Part shown: positions 21,365 through 30,669 of the stretch, one piece after another
Position numbering within the stretch: position 1 is the first letter of the stretch
Layout: every line of letters begins with the position of its first letter
Source of the DNA: Azonexus sp.
GTDB taxonomy: Bacteria; Pseudomonadota; Gammaproteobacteria; Burkholderiales; Rhodocyclaceae
Assembly (NCBI GenBank): GCA_017983755.1
Contig: JAGOAU010000004.1
Span: 62,001 to 126,000 of the forward strand
DNA: 64,000 bases
Reading direction: 5' to 3'
The notes under the pieces: model-generated
Told to the model about the DNA's origin: nothing
The model's input: only the letters and a program-made list of their open reading frames with translations
Databases searched by the model: none
Position numbers and translations under genes: made by a program

Positions 21365-21369
21365 GGCTT

Positions 21370-22437
21370 TTACTTGCGCAGCAGGCGGCTGTGTGCATGT
21401 ACCGTTTCGACCAGCGCCGTCACGCTGTCGGGCGGTGTGAATTGCGAAATGCCGTGACCGAGGTTGAAAACGTGGCCGGTATTGCTAGGACCGAAGCTGT
21501 CGAGGACCTTTCTCGCTTCGGCAGCGACGATTTCGGGCTGTGCGAACAGGACGTTCGGGTCGAGATTGCCCTGCAAGGCAACCTTGTCGCCGACGCGGCG
21601 GCGCGCTTCACCGATGTCGATCGTCCAGTCGAGGCCGACCGCATCGCAGCCGATGGCGGCGATCTTTTCCAGCCACAGGCCGCCGTTCTTGGTGAACACG
21701 ATGCTCGGAATGCGCTGGCCGTCCTTTTCCTTCTTCAGGCCGGCGACGATGCGCCGCATGTACTGCAGCGAGAATTCCTCGTAGGCCGCTGCCGACAGCG
21801 AACCGCCCCAGGTGTCGAAGATCATCACGGCCTGGGCGCCGCAATCGATCTGGGCGTTGAGATAGGAGGTCACCGAATCGGCGGTCACCGACAGGATGCG
21901 GTGCAGCAGGTCCGGCCGGTTGTAGAGCATGCCCTTGATATGGCGGAAATCGCTCGATCCCTGCCCTTCGACCATGTAGCAGGCCAGGGTGTAAGGACTG
22001 CCGGAGAAACCGATCAGCGGCACCGAGTTGTCCAGCGCCCGACGAATCTCGGCCACCGCATCCATCACGTAGCGCAGGTGATCGTAGGGATCGGGCGCGG
22101 CCAGGTCGTTGATCGCCCACTCTTCGCGCAGCGGGCGCTCGAAACGCGGGCCCTCGCCTTCGGCGAAATAGAGACCGAGGCCCATGGCGTCGGGCACGGT
22201 GAGGATGTCTGAAAAGAGGATGGCGGCGTCAAGGTCATAGCGCGCCAGCGGCTGCAGCGTCACCTCGCAGGCCATGGCGGGCGACTTGCAGAGGTTCAGG
22301 AAATTGCCGGCGCGCTTGCGCGTTTCGCAGTATTCCGGCAGGTAGCGGCCGGCCTGACGCATCAGCCAGAGCGGGGTGTATTCGGTCGGCTCTTTGAGAA
22401 GCGCACGCAGGAAAGTGTCGTTCTTGGGTCGGCTCAC
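21370..22437 (-). CDS. hemE: Uroporphyrinogen decarboxylase
   Basis: This 355-residue protein matches HemE in length and in its signature segments: [15 protein letters not shown] near the start, [25 protein letters not shown] with the catalytic Asp, [16 protein letters not shown] and [10 protein letters not shown]. It removes four carboxyl groups from uroporphyrinogen III to give coproporphyrinogen III in haem synthesis. It stands between trkH and priA on the same strand but is separated from trkH by a terminator. Confidence 0.97.
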   Translation of the reverse strand: MSRPKNDTFLRALLKEPTEYTPLWLMRQAGRYLPEYCETRKRAGNFLNLCKSPAMACEVTLQPLARYDLDAAILFSDILTVPDAMGLGLYFAEGEGPRFERPLREEWAINDLAAPDPYDHLRYVMDAVAEIRRALDNSVPLIGFSGSPYTLACYMVEGQGSSDFRHIKGMLYNRPDLLHRILSVTADSVTSYLNAQIDCGAQAVMIFDTWGGSLSAAAYEEFSLQYMRRIVAGLKKEKDGQRIPSIVFTKNGGLWLEKIAAIGCDAVGLDWTIDIGEARRRVGDKVALQGNLDPNVLFAQPEIVAAEARKVLDSFGPSNTGHVFNLGHGISQFTPPDSVTALVETVHAHSRLLRK

Positions 22438-22455
22438 GGGGGGACTCCGCCAGAA

Positions 22456-22483
22456 AATCGCAAAGGCGGGATTATCCGCCTTT
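22456..22483 (-). terminator. Terminator after trkH
   Basis: A perfect 8-bp stem AAAGGCGG (22462-22469) / CCGCCTTT (22476-22483) with a six-base loop lies between trkH and hemE. On the minus strand it is followed by GCGATTTTC, a short T tract. Confidence 0.65.
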
Positions 22484-22488
22484 CCGGG

Positions 22489-23943
22489 TCACTTGCGCCA
22501 GAAGGCCGGGGTCAACACCACCAGCAGGGTGAAAATTTCCAGGCGGCCAAGCAACATGGCGAAGATGCAGATCCAGGTCTGGAAGTCCTCCAGCACTGCG
22601 TAGGTCGTCGACGGTCCGACGACACCGAGGCCGGGACCGGTGTTGTTGATGCTGGCGACCACCGCCGTAAAGGCCGAAATGATGTCGAGCCCGGTAAATG
22701 CCATCAGCAGCGTCAGTGACACGACACTGACCATGTACATGAAACCGAAGGCGAGCACCGCAAACAGGATGGACTGTGGCGCCACCTGCCCGCCGATGCG
22801 GACGTTGTAGACCGCGCTCGGGTGCATTGCCCGCAGCAGTTCACGAAAGACCTGCTTGTAGAGCAGCAGGGCGCGCATCATTTTGATGCCGCCCCCGGTC
22901 GACCCGGCGCTGGTGACGAAACTGGACAGGAACAGCATCCACAACGGCGCGAAGATCGGCCACAGCGCGAAGTCGACGCTGGCATAGCCGGTCGTCGTCG
23001 CGATCGACACCAGGTTGAATGCCACATGGCGTACCGCCGTGTCGAGTTCGGCGTAGACCCCGTCCTTCCAGATGTAGATGGCAACGATGAGAATGCTGAC
23101 CAGTGTCACGCCGATGAACCAGCCGGCTTCCGGATCATGCAGGTAGGGGCGTAGCGAACGCCCGTGCACGGCCAGGAACAGGGTGCCGAAATTCATGCCG
23201 GCGATCAGCATGAAGAGTATGGCGACGGCTTCGATGGCTGGCGAATCGAAGAAGCCGAAACTGGCGTCGTGGGTCGAGAAGCCGCCCAGGCCCATGGTCG
23301 AGAAGCCATGGCAGATGGCGTCGAACCAGCTCATGCCGGCCCAGTGGAAACCGAGGATGCACGCCAACGAGACGCCAAAATAGACCAGCCACAATCCCTT
23401 GGCGGTCTCGGCGATGCGCGGCGTCATCTTGGCGTCCTTCATCGGCCCCGGCGTCTCCGCCTTGAACATCTGGCGGCCGCCGATACCGAGCAGCGGGAGG
23501 ATGGCGATGGCCAGCACGATCAGGCCCATGCCGCCGATCCAGACCAGTTGGTGGCGCCACAGGTTGATCGACATCGGCAGCGTGTCGATGTTGGACAGGA
23601 TGGTCGAGCCGGTCGTCGTCAGGCCCGACACCGTCTCGAAATAGGCGTCGGTATGGCTGAGACCAAGATGGATCATCAGCGGAATGGCGGCGAAGGCCGG
23701 CAGGACCGTCCATACCAGGACCACCATCAGGAAGCCGTCGCGGATGGCGAGGTCGCGCTTGCAGTTGTGGTAGCGGTACCAGAGGAAGGCGCCGCACAAC
23801 ATGGTGAGCGCGAAGGCCTCGTCGTAGGCAGTCTGGGCGCCATCGTCCATGACGTAGGAGAGGATCAGCGGCGCCAGCATGGTCAGGCCGAAGAGCATGA
23901 TGATCATGCCCAGTGCACGATAAACGGGGGCGAAGCGGGTCAC
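22489..23943 (-). CDS. trkH: Potassium uptake membrane subunit TrkH
   Basis: This 484-residue polytopic membrane protein has four pore-loop repeats of the Trk/Ktr family, seen in VSGLTTTGSTIL, HGFSTMGLGGFSTHD, VSIATTTGYASVDF and VASINNTGPGLG, and the conserved TSAGSTGGGIKMMRALLLYKQ. It forms the K+ channel and works with TrkA, encoded ten bases upstream on the same strand. Confidence 0.96.
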   Translation of the reverse strand: MTRFAPVYRALGMIIMLFGLTMLAPLILSYVMDDGAQTAYDEAFALTMLCGAFLWYRYHNCKRDLAIRDGFLMVVLVWTVLPAFAAIPLMIHLGLSHTDAYFETVSGLTTTGSTILSNIDTLPMSINLWRHQLVWIGGMGLIVLAIAILPLLGIGGRQMFKAETPGPMKDAKMTPRIAETAKGLWLVYFGVSLACILGFHWAGMSWFDAICHGFSTMGLGGFSTHDASFGFFDSPAIEAVAILFMLIAGMNFGTLFLAVHGRSLRPYLHDPEAGWFIGVTLVSILIVAIYIWKDGVYAELDTAVRHVAFNLVSIATTTGYASVDFALWPIFAPLWMLFLSSFVTSAGSTGGGIKMMRALLLYKQVFRELLRAMHPSAVYNVRIGGQVAPQSILFAVLAFGFMYMVSVVSLTLLMAFTGLDIISAFTAVVASINNTGPGLGVVGPSTTYAVLEDFQTWICIFAMLLGRLEIFTLLVVLTPAFWRK

Positions 23944-23953
23944 GGTCGACGCC

Positions 23954-25387
23954 TCACAGGAAGTGGAAACCGACCTGGAACAGCTTTTCGACCTTCTTGA
24001 CCAGCTTCTTGCGGGTGCAGAAGACGATGACGTGATCCTCGGCCTCGATGACCGTGTCGTGATGCGCGATCACCACCTCGCCGTGACGGGTGATGGCGGT
24101 CCAGTCGTCGGTCTGGCCGACGATCACTGCCTGGTCGAAATTGCGCACCAGGGCGGCGACGGTGACGCCGCGCGGCCAGTCGATCTGGTCGATGCGCTTG
24201 CCGACCACCTTCGAGGTCTTGGCATCACCGTGGGCGACCAGTTCCAGCGCCTCGGCCGCCCCGCGGCGCAACGAATGGACCTCGGCCACGTCGCCCTGGC
24301 GGACATGCGCCAGCAGGGTGCCGATCGACACCTGGGCCGGCGAAATGCCGATGTCGATCGGGCCGCCCTCGATCATTTCGGCATAAGCGCGGCGGTTGAT
24401 CAGCGCCACCACACGCTTGCAGCCGAGCCGCTTGGCCAGGCTGCCGGACATTATGTTGTCTTCGTCGTCGTTGGTCACGGCGAGGAAGAGGTCCATCTCG
24501 CAGATGTTTTCCTGTTCCAGCAGTTCCTCGTCGGTCGCATCGCCCAGCAGCACTAGGGTATTGCCGAGTTCGCCAGCGAGAAAATCGGCGCGTTCCTTGC
24601 GGCCCTCGACCAGCTTGATTTCGTAACGCTTCTCGAGCGACTTGGCGACGCGCAGGCCGATATTGCCGCCGCCGGCGATCATGATGCGCTGGACCGGGTT
24701 CATCATCCGCCGCAATTGACGCAACACTGGCCGGATGTGCTCGGCAGCGGCGAGCAGGAACACCTCGTCGCCGGCTTCGACCGTGGTATCGCCCTCGGGG
24801 AAGACCGGCTGGTCGCCACGGAAGATGGCGGCGATGCGGGCATCCATTTCCGGCGGCAGAAGTTCGCGCATGGCCTTGATCTGCTTGCCGACCAGCAAGC
24901 CGCCTTCGTAGGCGCGCACCGCGACGAGGCTGACCCGCCCGCGGGCGAAGTTGAGCACCTGCAATGCTTCGGGAAACTCGATCAGGCGGCGGATGTAGTC
25001 GGTAATCACCTGCTCCGGACAAAGCGCGAAATCGACGGCGAAGTTTTCCGGGCTCAGCAGGCTGGCATCTTCGAGAAAGTCGCGGGAGCGCAGGCGGGCG
25101 ATCCGTGTCGGCACATTGAAGACGCTGTGCGCCAGCTTGCAGGCCACCAGATTGGTCTGGTCGCTTTGCGTCACCGCGATGATCATGTCGGCATCTTCGG
25201 CGCCGGCGCTGCGCATGATCGATGGTGAAGCGCCGTTGCCGACCACCGTGCGCAGATCGAGACGATCCTGCAGCTGCGCCAGGCGCGCCCCATCGTTGTC
25301 GACGATGGTGATGTCGTTCTCCTCCGACACCAGGCCTTCGGCGACGCTGGCCCCGACCTGGCCAGCCCCCAGAATGATGACTTTCAT
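23954..25387 (-). CDS. trkA: Trk potassium uptake regulator TrkA
   Basis: This 477-residue cytosolic protein has two RCK modules, each with an NAD-binding loop (ILGAGQVGASVAEGL at the start; IAGGGNIGLRVAKSL near the middle) and a TrkA-C domain. It gates TrkH in response to nucleotides. It is about 20 residues longer than E. coli TrkA through a basic C-terminal tail (TRKKLVKKVEKLFQVGFHFL). It lies between ntrX and trkH in a minus-strand operon. Confidence 0.95.
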   Translation of the reverse strand: MKVIILGAGQVGASVAEGLVSEENDITIVDNDGARLAQLQDRLDLRTVVGNGASPSIMRSAGAEDADMIIAVTQSDQTNLVACKLAHSVFNVPTRIARLRSRDFLEDASLLSPENFAVDFALCPEQVITDYIRRLIEFPEALQVLNFARGRVSLVAVRAYEGGLLVGKQIKAMRELLPPEMDARIAAIFRGDQPVFPEGDTTVEAGDEVFLLAAAEHIRPVLRQLRRMMNPVQRIMIAGGGNIGLRVAKSLEKRYEIKLVEGRKERADFLAGELGNTLVLLGDATDEELLEQENICEMDLFLAVTNDDEDNIMSGSLAKRLGCKRVVALINRRAYAEMIEGGPIDIGISPAQVSIGTLLAHVRQGDVAEVHSLRRGAAEALELVAHGDAKTSKVVGKRIDQIDWPRGVTVAALVRNFDQAVIVGQTDDWTAITRHGEVVIAHHDTVIEAEDHVIVFCTRKKLVKKVEKLFQVGFHFL

Positions 25388-25414
25388 GTTGCCCCCACCC
25401 CGGCTGGTGCCGGA

Positions 25415-26680
25415 TTATTCTTCGCCGCGCTTGCCGAGCTTCACATCGAGCTGCTTCAGTTTGCGGTACAGGTGCGTACGCTCCAGCCCGGAACGCTCCG
25501 CCAGTTTCGTCATATTGCCACCTTCGAGGCGCAAATGGTGCTCGAAATAAAGCTTCTCGAAAGCATCGCGCGCCTCGCGCAAGGGTTGGTCGAGCAAGGG
25601 CAGCAGCGAGGCGAGTTCATGCCCGGCGCCCTGCTCCTGCGGCATCACGCGCTGCACATCTTCGGCCGAGATTTCTTCGTCTAGCGAGGTCAGTGCCAGG
25701 TTGCGGACCAGCGCATAGAGGTCGCCCCAGCTCGCCTCCGGACGGCTGTGCCACGGCTGGGTGCGCAGCGCATTGAGGGCACCGGTCGAAAAACGCCGCG
25801 GCTGGACTTCGCCGCGTTCGACAAAATTGGTCAGCAGCAGGCCGGCAATCTCCGGCAGTTCGTCGGCATGGCCGGCCAACGACGGCAGGGCGACCCAGAC
25901 TTCGCCAAGGCGCGCCAGCAACTTGCTGTCCCAGCCCGCCTCGCCGAGCACCGCGAGCGGGGTGACGGTAGCCGCAACCAACTGCAAATTGAGCCTTTCC
26001 AGGCGGTCGACCGCAAACGACAGGTTCATCTGCTGCATCTTGCCCAGCACCGCCAGATCCGGCACGAAGAGCACGCCGCCGCCGAGCTTTTCCAGCATTT
26101 CCTGGGTCAGTGCGCTGCTCACGCCGGACAGGTCGAGCCATGGCGCGCGCGGCGCCTTCAGGGTGCGGGCGCAGATTTCGGCCATGCCGCCAACGGCGCC
26201 CTTGAGCAGCAACACCGGCGTCTTGGCCGCCGCCTGTTCGAGGCGGCGCCTGAACTCCTTGACGATCGTCGAGCGGCCGAAGGCTTCCAGCGTCAGCGGC
26301 GGCCGCTGCGGGGGCGTGTCGTGCTTGAGCGCCTTCTGCACGGTCGACAACAGCTTCTGCAGGGCGATCGGCTTCTCCAGGAAGTCGAAGGCGCCGAAGC
26401 GGGTCGCCTCGACCGCCGTGTCGATGGTGCCGTGCCCGGACATCATGACCACCGGCATGTTGAGCTGGCCGGCGGCATGCCACTCCTTGAGCAACGAAAT
26501 GCCGTCGGTATCGGGCATCCAGATATCGAGGAGGACCAGATCGGGGCGCAACTCGCCGCGTATCCGGCGCGCCGCCGTGGCATTTTCGGCCAGCCGCACG
26601 TCGTAGCCCTCGTCGATCAGGATTTCCGAGAGCAGTTCGCGGATGCCGACTTCGTCGTCAACGACCAGAATGATTGCCAT
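25415..26680 (-). CDS. ntrX: NtrX-type response regulator with degenerate AAA+ domain
   Basis: This 421-residue protein has an intact receiver domain (acidic DDE at 8-10, phospho-acceptor Asp52 in LLDIWMPDTDG, Ser81, Lys103) and an intact C-terminal Fis-type helix-turn-helix (MTKLAERSGLERTHLYRKLKQL). The central sigma-54 activator domain is badly eroded. The Walker A position reads LLLKGAVGGMAEICA (158-171) with no GK[ST], the GAFTGA loop is absent, and the Walker B position reads GGVLFVPDLAV without the usual DE. It probably binds DNA under NtrY control but cannot remodel sigma-54 polymerase by ATP hydrolysis. It overlaps ntrY by 23 bases. Confidence 0.85.
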   Translation of the reverse strand: MAIILVVDDEVGIRELLSEILIDEGYDVRLAENATAARRIRGELRPDLVLLDIWMPDTDGISLLKEWHAAGQLNMPVVMMSGHGTIDTAVEATRFGAFDFLEKPIALQKLLSTVQKALKHDTPPQRPPLTLEAFGRSTIVKEFRRRLEQAAAKTPVLLLKGAVGGMAEICARTLKAPRAPWLDLSGVSSALTQEMLEKLGGGVLFVPDLAVLGKMQQMNLSFAVDRLERLNLQLVAATVTPLAVLGEAGWDSKLLARLGEVWVALPSLAGHADELPEIAGLLLTNFVERGEVQPRRFSTGALNALRTQPWHSRPEASWGDLYALVRNLALTSLDEEISAEDVQRVMPQEQGAGHELASLLPLLDQPLREARDAFEKLYFEHHLRLEGGNMTKLAERSGLERTHLYRKLKQLDVKLGKRGEE

Positions 26681-28811
26681 GCTTCGCTTCCTCCTTCACC
26701 AGGGGCAGATGGATGTCGATCCGCGCGCCACCCTCCGGTGCATTGCTGATTTCGATGCTGCCCTGGTGTTCTTCGACAATCTTCTTGACGATGGGCAGGC
26801 CGAGGCCCGTGCCGCGGGCCTTGGTGGTGACATAGGGTTCGAAGATGCGCGGCAGCAGCTCGACCGGAAATCCCGGTCCGTTGTCGGCAATCAGCAGGCG
26901 CGCCCGGTTGCCGGTCGGCTCGGTGACGATGCGGATGTGCGCGTCCGGACGTCCCTCCAGCGCATCTTCCGAATTGCGCAGCAGATTGTGGATGACCTGG
27001 CGCAATTGCGTGGCGTCGCCCAGTACCGGCGGCAAGTCGTCGGCGAGATGGGTATCGATGACCGCCGACGAACTTTCGTACAGCCCGAGCACCTCGCCGA
27101 CCAGTTCGTTGAGATCGAGCGGCGCGACTTCGGGCAGCGGCAAGCGGGCGTAGTCGCGGAAATCATCGACCATGCGCTTCATCGCCTGCACCTGGTTGAT
27201 GATCATCTGCGTGCCGCGCGCCAGCATGTCGGCATCGCCGTTGCCCAGCTTGCCGGCCAGCTTGAACTGCAGGCGCTCGGCGGAGAGCTGGATCGGCGTC
27301 AGCGGATTCTTGATCTCGTGCGCCAGGCGCCGCGCCACCTCGCCCCAGGCGGCGCTGCGCTGGGCGGCGATCATGCGCGTGACGTCGTCGAAGACCACGA
27401 CATCGCCGCCACCGCTCGCTTCCGGCAGACGCGAGCCGCGCAGCAGCAGCACCTGCGGCATGCCGTTGCTGCGTTCAAGCTCGACCTGACCTTGCCATTC
27501 GTCGTCCTTTAGGCTGGCGAAGTTGTCGCGGATGAACTGGCCGAGCACAGCCTGACGCGGCCATGCACCGACCTCCTCGCCGATCAGCCCGGTGAAATCG
27601 TCGTCGAGGATGGTCAGCGCTCCCTCGTTGACCGTGCGCAGGACGAAATGCCGGTCGAACACCAGCACGCCGGCCGAGAGGTTGGCGAGGATCGATTCGA
27701 GGTAGCCGCGCGCCGACTCCAGCTCCGCCCGGTTGCGCTCGGTTTCGCGGCGGGCATCGTCGAGCTGGCGCGTCATGCGGCTGAACGACTGGGTCAACAC
27801 GCCAAGTTCATCGCGGCTATACACCGCCTGGCGCGGCGAAAAGTCGCCCTGCGCCACCGCCTGCGTGCCCTCGGCAAGCATCGACAGCGGCGCCGACAGG
27901 CGCCGGGTCATGACGAAGGCCAGGGCAAAGGCGCCGAACAGGGCGACGAGCACGGTCAACGTCAGCGTCAGGGCATAAATGCGGGTCAGCCCGTGGCGCG
28001 CCAGTTGCAGCTCCTGGTAGTCGCGATAGACCACCTGCACCGCATCGGCATCGTGTGCCAGCGACGGCGGCACCGGCTGGATCAGTTGCAGGATGCGCGG
28101 CTCCTCGAACACGGTGCGCGCCGGCACCGATACCAGGATACGCAGGTAAAGCTTGCCGCCTTCGCCGTCGACCGCCGTCACCGCGCGCGCGCTGCGCGCC
28201 TGCTTGAGCTGCGCCTGGGTCGGCAGGTCGGGCAGCGGGTCGCCGATCTCGCTGCTGGCGCTGGTCAACAGCTGGCCGCCGAGCGAGAACAGCGCCGCCG
28301 ACTGCACGCCGTGCTGTTCGCGCAGGCGCAGCAGCGCCGAGCGGCGGCCGGAGTCGCGCAATTCCGAAAGTTCGTTCGCCATGCTGCGGCCCTTGTCGGT
28401 GAGGTCGGCGAGCAGCGAATCGAGGGCCGAACGGCCAAGCTGGAGCCCCGATTCCAGTGCCTTTTCGACGCGCACGTCGAACCAGCTCTCGATCGAGCGC
28501 GTGACGAACTGTACCGATACGCCATAGACCAGCGCCCCGGGCAGCACGGCGATGATGCCGAACATCAGCATCAGGCGCAGCTTGAGACGGGCGCCGAAAA
28601 TCTGCGCCCGGTAGTCGCGCCACAACGAGCGTAGTTGCCAGCTGACCAGCCCGACCATGGCCAGCGCCAGGACAGCGTTGAGCGCGATCAGCAGCGGATA
28701 GTGGCGGGTAAAGATGGCGGTATCGGCCGCCGTCGACATCAGCAACAGGAACCAGAGGATGGCGCCGAGCGTCGCCGCCAGGGCGCCACCGACCGCGACG
28801 AAACGCTTCAC
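26658..28811 (-). CDS. ntrY: NtrY-type sensor histidine kinase
   Basis: This 717-residue membrane kinase has two N-terminal helices, a large extracytoplasmic or membrane-linked sensor region (to about residue 280), another helix, a HAMP domain (TRRLSAPLSMLAEGTQAVAQGDF), a PAS domain, the phospho-acceptor motif RRLAHEIKNPLTPIQLSAERL, and an HATPase with IADNGPGFP and GTGLGLPIVKKIVEEH. It should phosphorylate the adjacent NtrX. NtrY/NtrX pairs control nitrogen and respiratory or envelope functions in proteobacteria. It sits between DUF4390 and ntrX with overlaps on both sides. Confidence 0.94.
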   Translation of the reverse strand: MKRFVAVGGALAATLGAILWFLLLMSTAADTAIFTRHYPLLIALNAVLALAMVGLVSWQLRSLWRDYRAQIFGARLKLRLMLMFGIIAVLPGALVYGVSVQFVTRSIESWFDVRVEKALESGLQLGRSALDSLLADLTDKGRSMANELSELRDSGRRSALLRLREQHGVQSAALFSLGGQLLTSASSEIGDPLPDLPTQAQLKQARSARAVTAVDGEGGKLYLRILVSVPARTVFEEPRILQLIQPVPPSLAHDADAVQVVYRDYQELQLARHGLTRIYALTLTLTVLVALFGAFALAFVMTRRLSAPLSMLAEGTQAVAQGDFSPRQAVYSRDELGVLTQSFSRMTRQLDDARRETERNRAELESARGYLESILANLSAGVLVFDRHFVLRTVNEGALTILDDDFTGLIGEEVGAWPRQAVLGQFIRDNFASLKDDEWQGQVELERSNGMPQVLLLRGSRLPEASGGGDVVVFDDVTRMIAAQRSAAWGEVARRLAHEIKNPLTPIQLSAERLQFKLAGKLGNGDADMLARGTQMIINQVQAMKRMVDDFRDYARLPLPEVAPLDLNELVGEVLGLYESSSAVIDTHLADDLPPVLGDATQLRQVIHNLLRNSEDALEGRPDAHIRIVTEPTGNRARLLIADNGPGFPVELLPRIFEPYVTTKARGTGLGLPIVKKIVEEHQGSIEISNAPEGGARIDIHLPLVKEEAKHGNHSGR

Positions 28812-29413
28812 TTGGCCTCCGCCACCGGCAGGGTCGCCTGCCAGGTTTTCCAGTCCGACGCCAGGGTCCAGTCCTTGTTGCCAAGCGCGCTGATCTGGAA
28901 GGGGCGCGGCAGCTGGTTGATGTCGAGGCGCAGGCGCAGCGCCGCGGTGTAGGTTTCGCCGGGACGCACGAGACCACTGTCGGCCTTTTCGATCACCACC
29001 CAGTTGCGCAGGCGGGAAAGCACGCGCAGGGCTTCGGACAGCGAGTCGAAGGACTGGTGCAGCCCGCCGGTGGACAGGCGGTACTGGCGGGTCAGCGCGT
29101 GATAGGAAAGACGGTAGGTCTGGCTGCGGCTGACCACCTTTTCGTCCAGCCAGTACCAGCGCGGACGCGTCAGCTCGAACTCGGCGACGAAATGAAGGAC
29201 GACGCCCTTGGTCACCGCTTCCTCGAGACGCTGGTTGAGATCGAAGCTGAAATCGGCGGACAGGACATAGCCGTCGTCGCCGGCCACGATCTGCGGATTG
29301 CTGATTTCGATCTCGGCCGCCAGCAGCAGGCCGGGCGCGAAGACCAGCACGGCCAGCAGCCAGAGCTGGAGGCGCTCAAGCGCGCTTTTCGAGGCGGCAG
29401 TAATAGAAACCAT
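28808..29413 (-). CDS. DUF4390 domain protein, exported
   Basis: This protein of about 201 residues has an N-terminal hydrophobic signal (LQLWLLAVLVFAPGLLLAAEIE) and a beta-rich domain (FSFDLNQRLEEAVTKGVVLHFVAEFELTRPRWYWLDEKVVSRSQTYRLSYHALTRQYRLSTGG) that I recognise as DUF4390. The family is of unknown function and nearly always lies between rsmB and ntrY in betaproteobacteria, as here. Its start is inside the rsmB 3' end (overlap about 38 bases; ATGs at 29416 or 29413), and its stop overlaps the ntrY start by four bases, pointing to a tightly coupled operon. Confidence 0.85.
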   Translation of the reverse strand: MVSITAASKSALERLQLWLLAVLVFAPGLLLAAEIEISNPQIVAGDDGYVLSADFSFDLNQRLEEAVTKGVVLHFVAEFELTRPRWYWLDEKVVSRSQTYRLSYHALTRQYRLSTGGLHQSFDSLSEALRVLSRLRNWVVIEKADSGLVRPGETYTAALRLRLDINQLPRPFQISALGNKDWTLASDWKTWQATLPVAEAK

Positions 29414-30635
29414 CATGGTCGGCGCTCGGCAGAATCTGTTCCTCATGGTCACGACGGGCATCCGGATGCGCTGCCAGAAATTTTCCGGTCTGCCCGCCAT
29501 TTTCCTCGGGAAAAACGGAGCAGGTTGCGTACAGCAGTGTACCCCCCGGCCGCAGGACCTGCCACAAGGCATCGAGAATCCGTGCCTGCGTCGCTGCGAA
29601 GCCGGTGATGTCGGTCTCGCGGCGCAGCCACTTGGCGTCCGGATTGCGGCGCACGACGCCGCTGGCCGTGCACGGCACATCGGCCAGCACCGTATCGAAC
29701 GGACGGCCGTCCCACCAGGTATCGAGACGGGCACAGTCGGCGCTGGCGATTCGCGCCGACAGGCCGAGACGTGCCAGATTATCGGCAATGCGCCGGCAGC
29801 GCGACGGCTTGAGATCGAGCGCCAACAGGTCGAGGTCGGCATGTTCCAGCAGGTGCGCGGTCTTGCCACCCGGTGCGGCGCAGGCGTCGAGCACGCGGCT
29901 GCCGGGTGCCGGGTCGAGCAACACTGCCGCCCGCTGCGCGCCGGGATCCTGCACCGACACCAGCCCATCGGCGAAACCCGGCAGGCGCTCGACCGGCAAC
30001 GGCCGGGCGAGCATCAGGCCGGCCTCGGCGAACGGCTGCGCGGCGATTCCTGCCGCTGCCAGCCGGGCCTGGTAATCGTCGCGACTGCTGCGCCGGACAT
30101 TGACGCGCAAGGCCATCGGCGGCGGGCCGTTGCCGGCGGCGACGATGGCCGGCCAGTCCGCCGGATAGGCTGCCTGCAGGCGGCGCAGCCACCAGTCCGG
30201 GTGGCGGGAAGCCGCAACTGCATCCGTCTCGAGCACGGCCAGCAACTCGCTCCGCTGGCGCAGGAAATTGCGCAGCACGCCGTTGACCAACCCGCGGAAA
30301 CGCCCGTTCGCCAGCTCCCCGGCCGCCGCCACCGCCTGGTCGACCACCGTGTGGGCGGCATCCGGCCGCGTTTCGAGACGGTAAAGCGCGACCAGCAGCA
30401 GGGCGCGCACCTCGGGCACGTCGAGCGGCCTGGCCAGCAGCCGGGCGAGCAGGAAGTCGCCATGCCCGTACTGGCGCAGGCTGCCGTAGACGAGATCCTG
30501 CACTGCCGGCCGCGCCAGCGCATCGACACGGCCGAGCAGACCGTCGGCCAGGCTCTGCCCGGCAAGGACGGCGGCGTCGATGCGGGCGGCGGCGAGCAGG
30601 GCAAAAGCCAGGGAATCGGGAGGCAGGGCAGACAT
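29376..30635 (-). CDS. rsmB: 16S rRNA (cytosine-967 C5)-methyltransferase RsmB
   Basis: This 419-residue protein has an N-terminal NusB-like RNA-binding domain (to about residue 140) and a C-terminal SAM methyltransferase domain with DACAAPGGKTAHLLE (SAM loop), ADVPCTASGVVRRNPD (Cys in motif IV) and ATCSVFPEENGGQ (catalytic Cys in motif VI). It methylates C967 of 16S rRNA. It is the first gene of the rsmB-DUF4390-ntrYX-trkAH run. Confidence 0.95.
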   Translation of the reverse strand: MSALPPDSLAFALLAAARIDAAVLAGQSLADGLLGRVDALARPAVQDLVYGSLRQYGHGDFLLARLLARPLDVPEVRALLLVALYRLETRPDAAHTVVDQAVAAAGELANGRFRGLVNGVLRNFLRQRSELLAVLETDAVAASRHPDWWLRRLQAAYPADWPAIVAAGNGPPPMALRVNVRRSSRDDYQARLAAAGIAAQPFAEAGLMLARPLPVERLPGFADGLVSVQDPGAQRAAVLLDPAPGSRVLDACAAPGGKTAHLLEHADLDLLALDLKPSRCRRIADNLARLGLSARIASADCARLDTWWDGRPFDTVLADVPCTASGVVRRNPDAKWLRRETDITGFAATQARILDALWQVLRPGGTLLYATCSVFPEENGGQTGKFLAAHPDARRDHEEQILPSADHDGFYYCRLEKRA

Positions 30636-30669
30636 AGGCCGCGATTATCGCACGCGGCATAATGACGGC

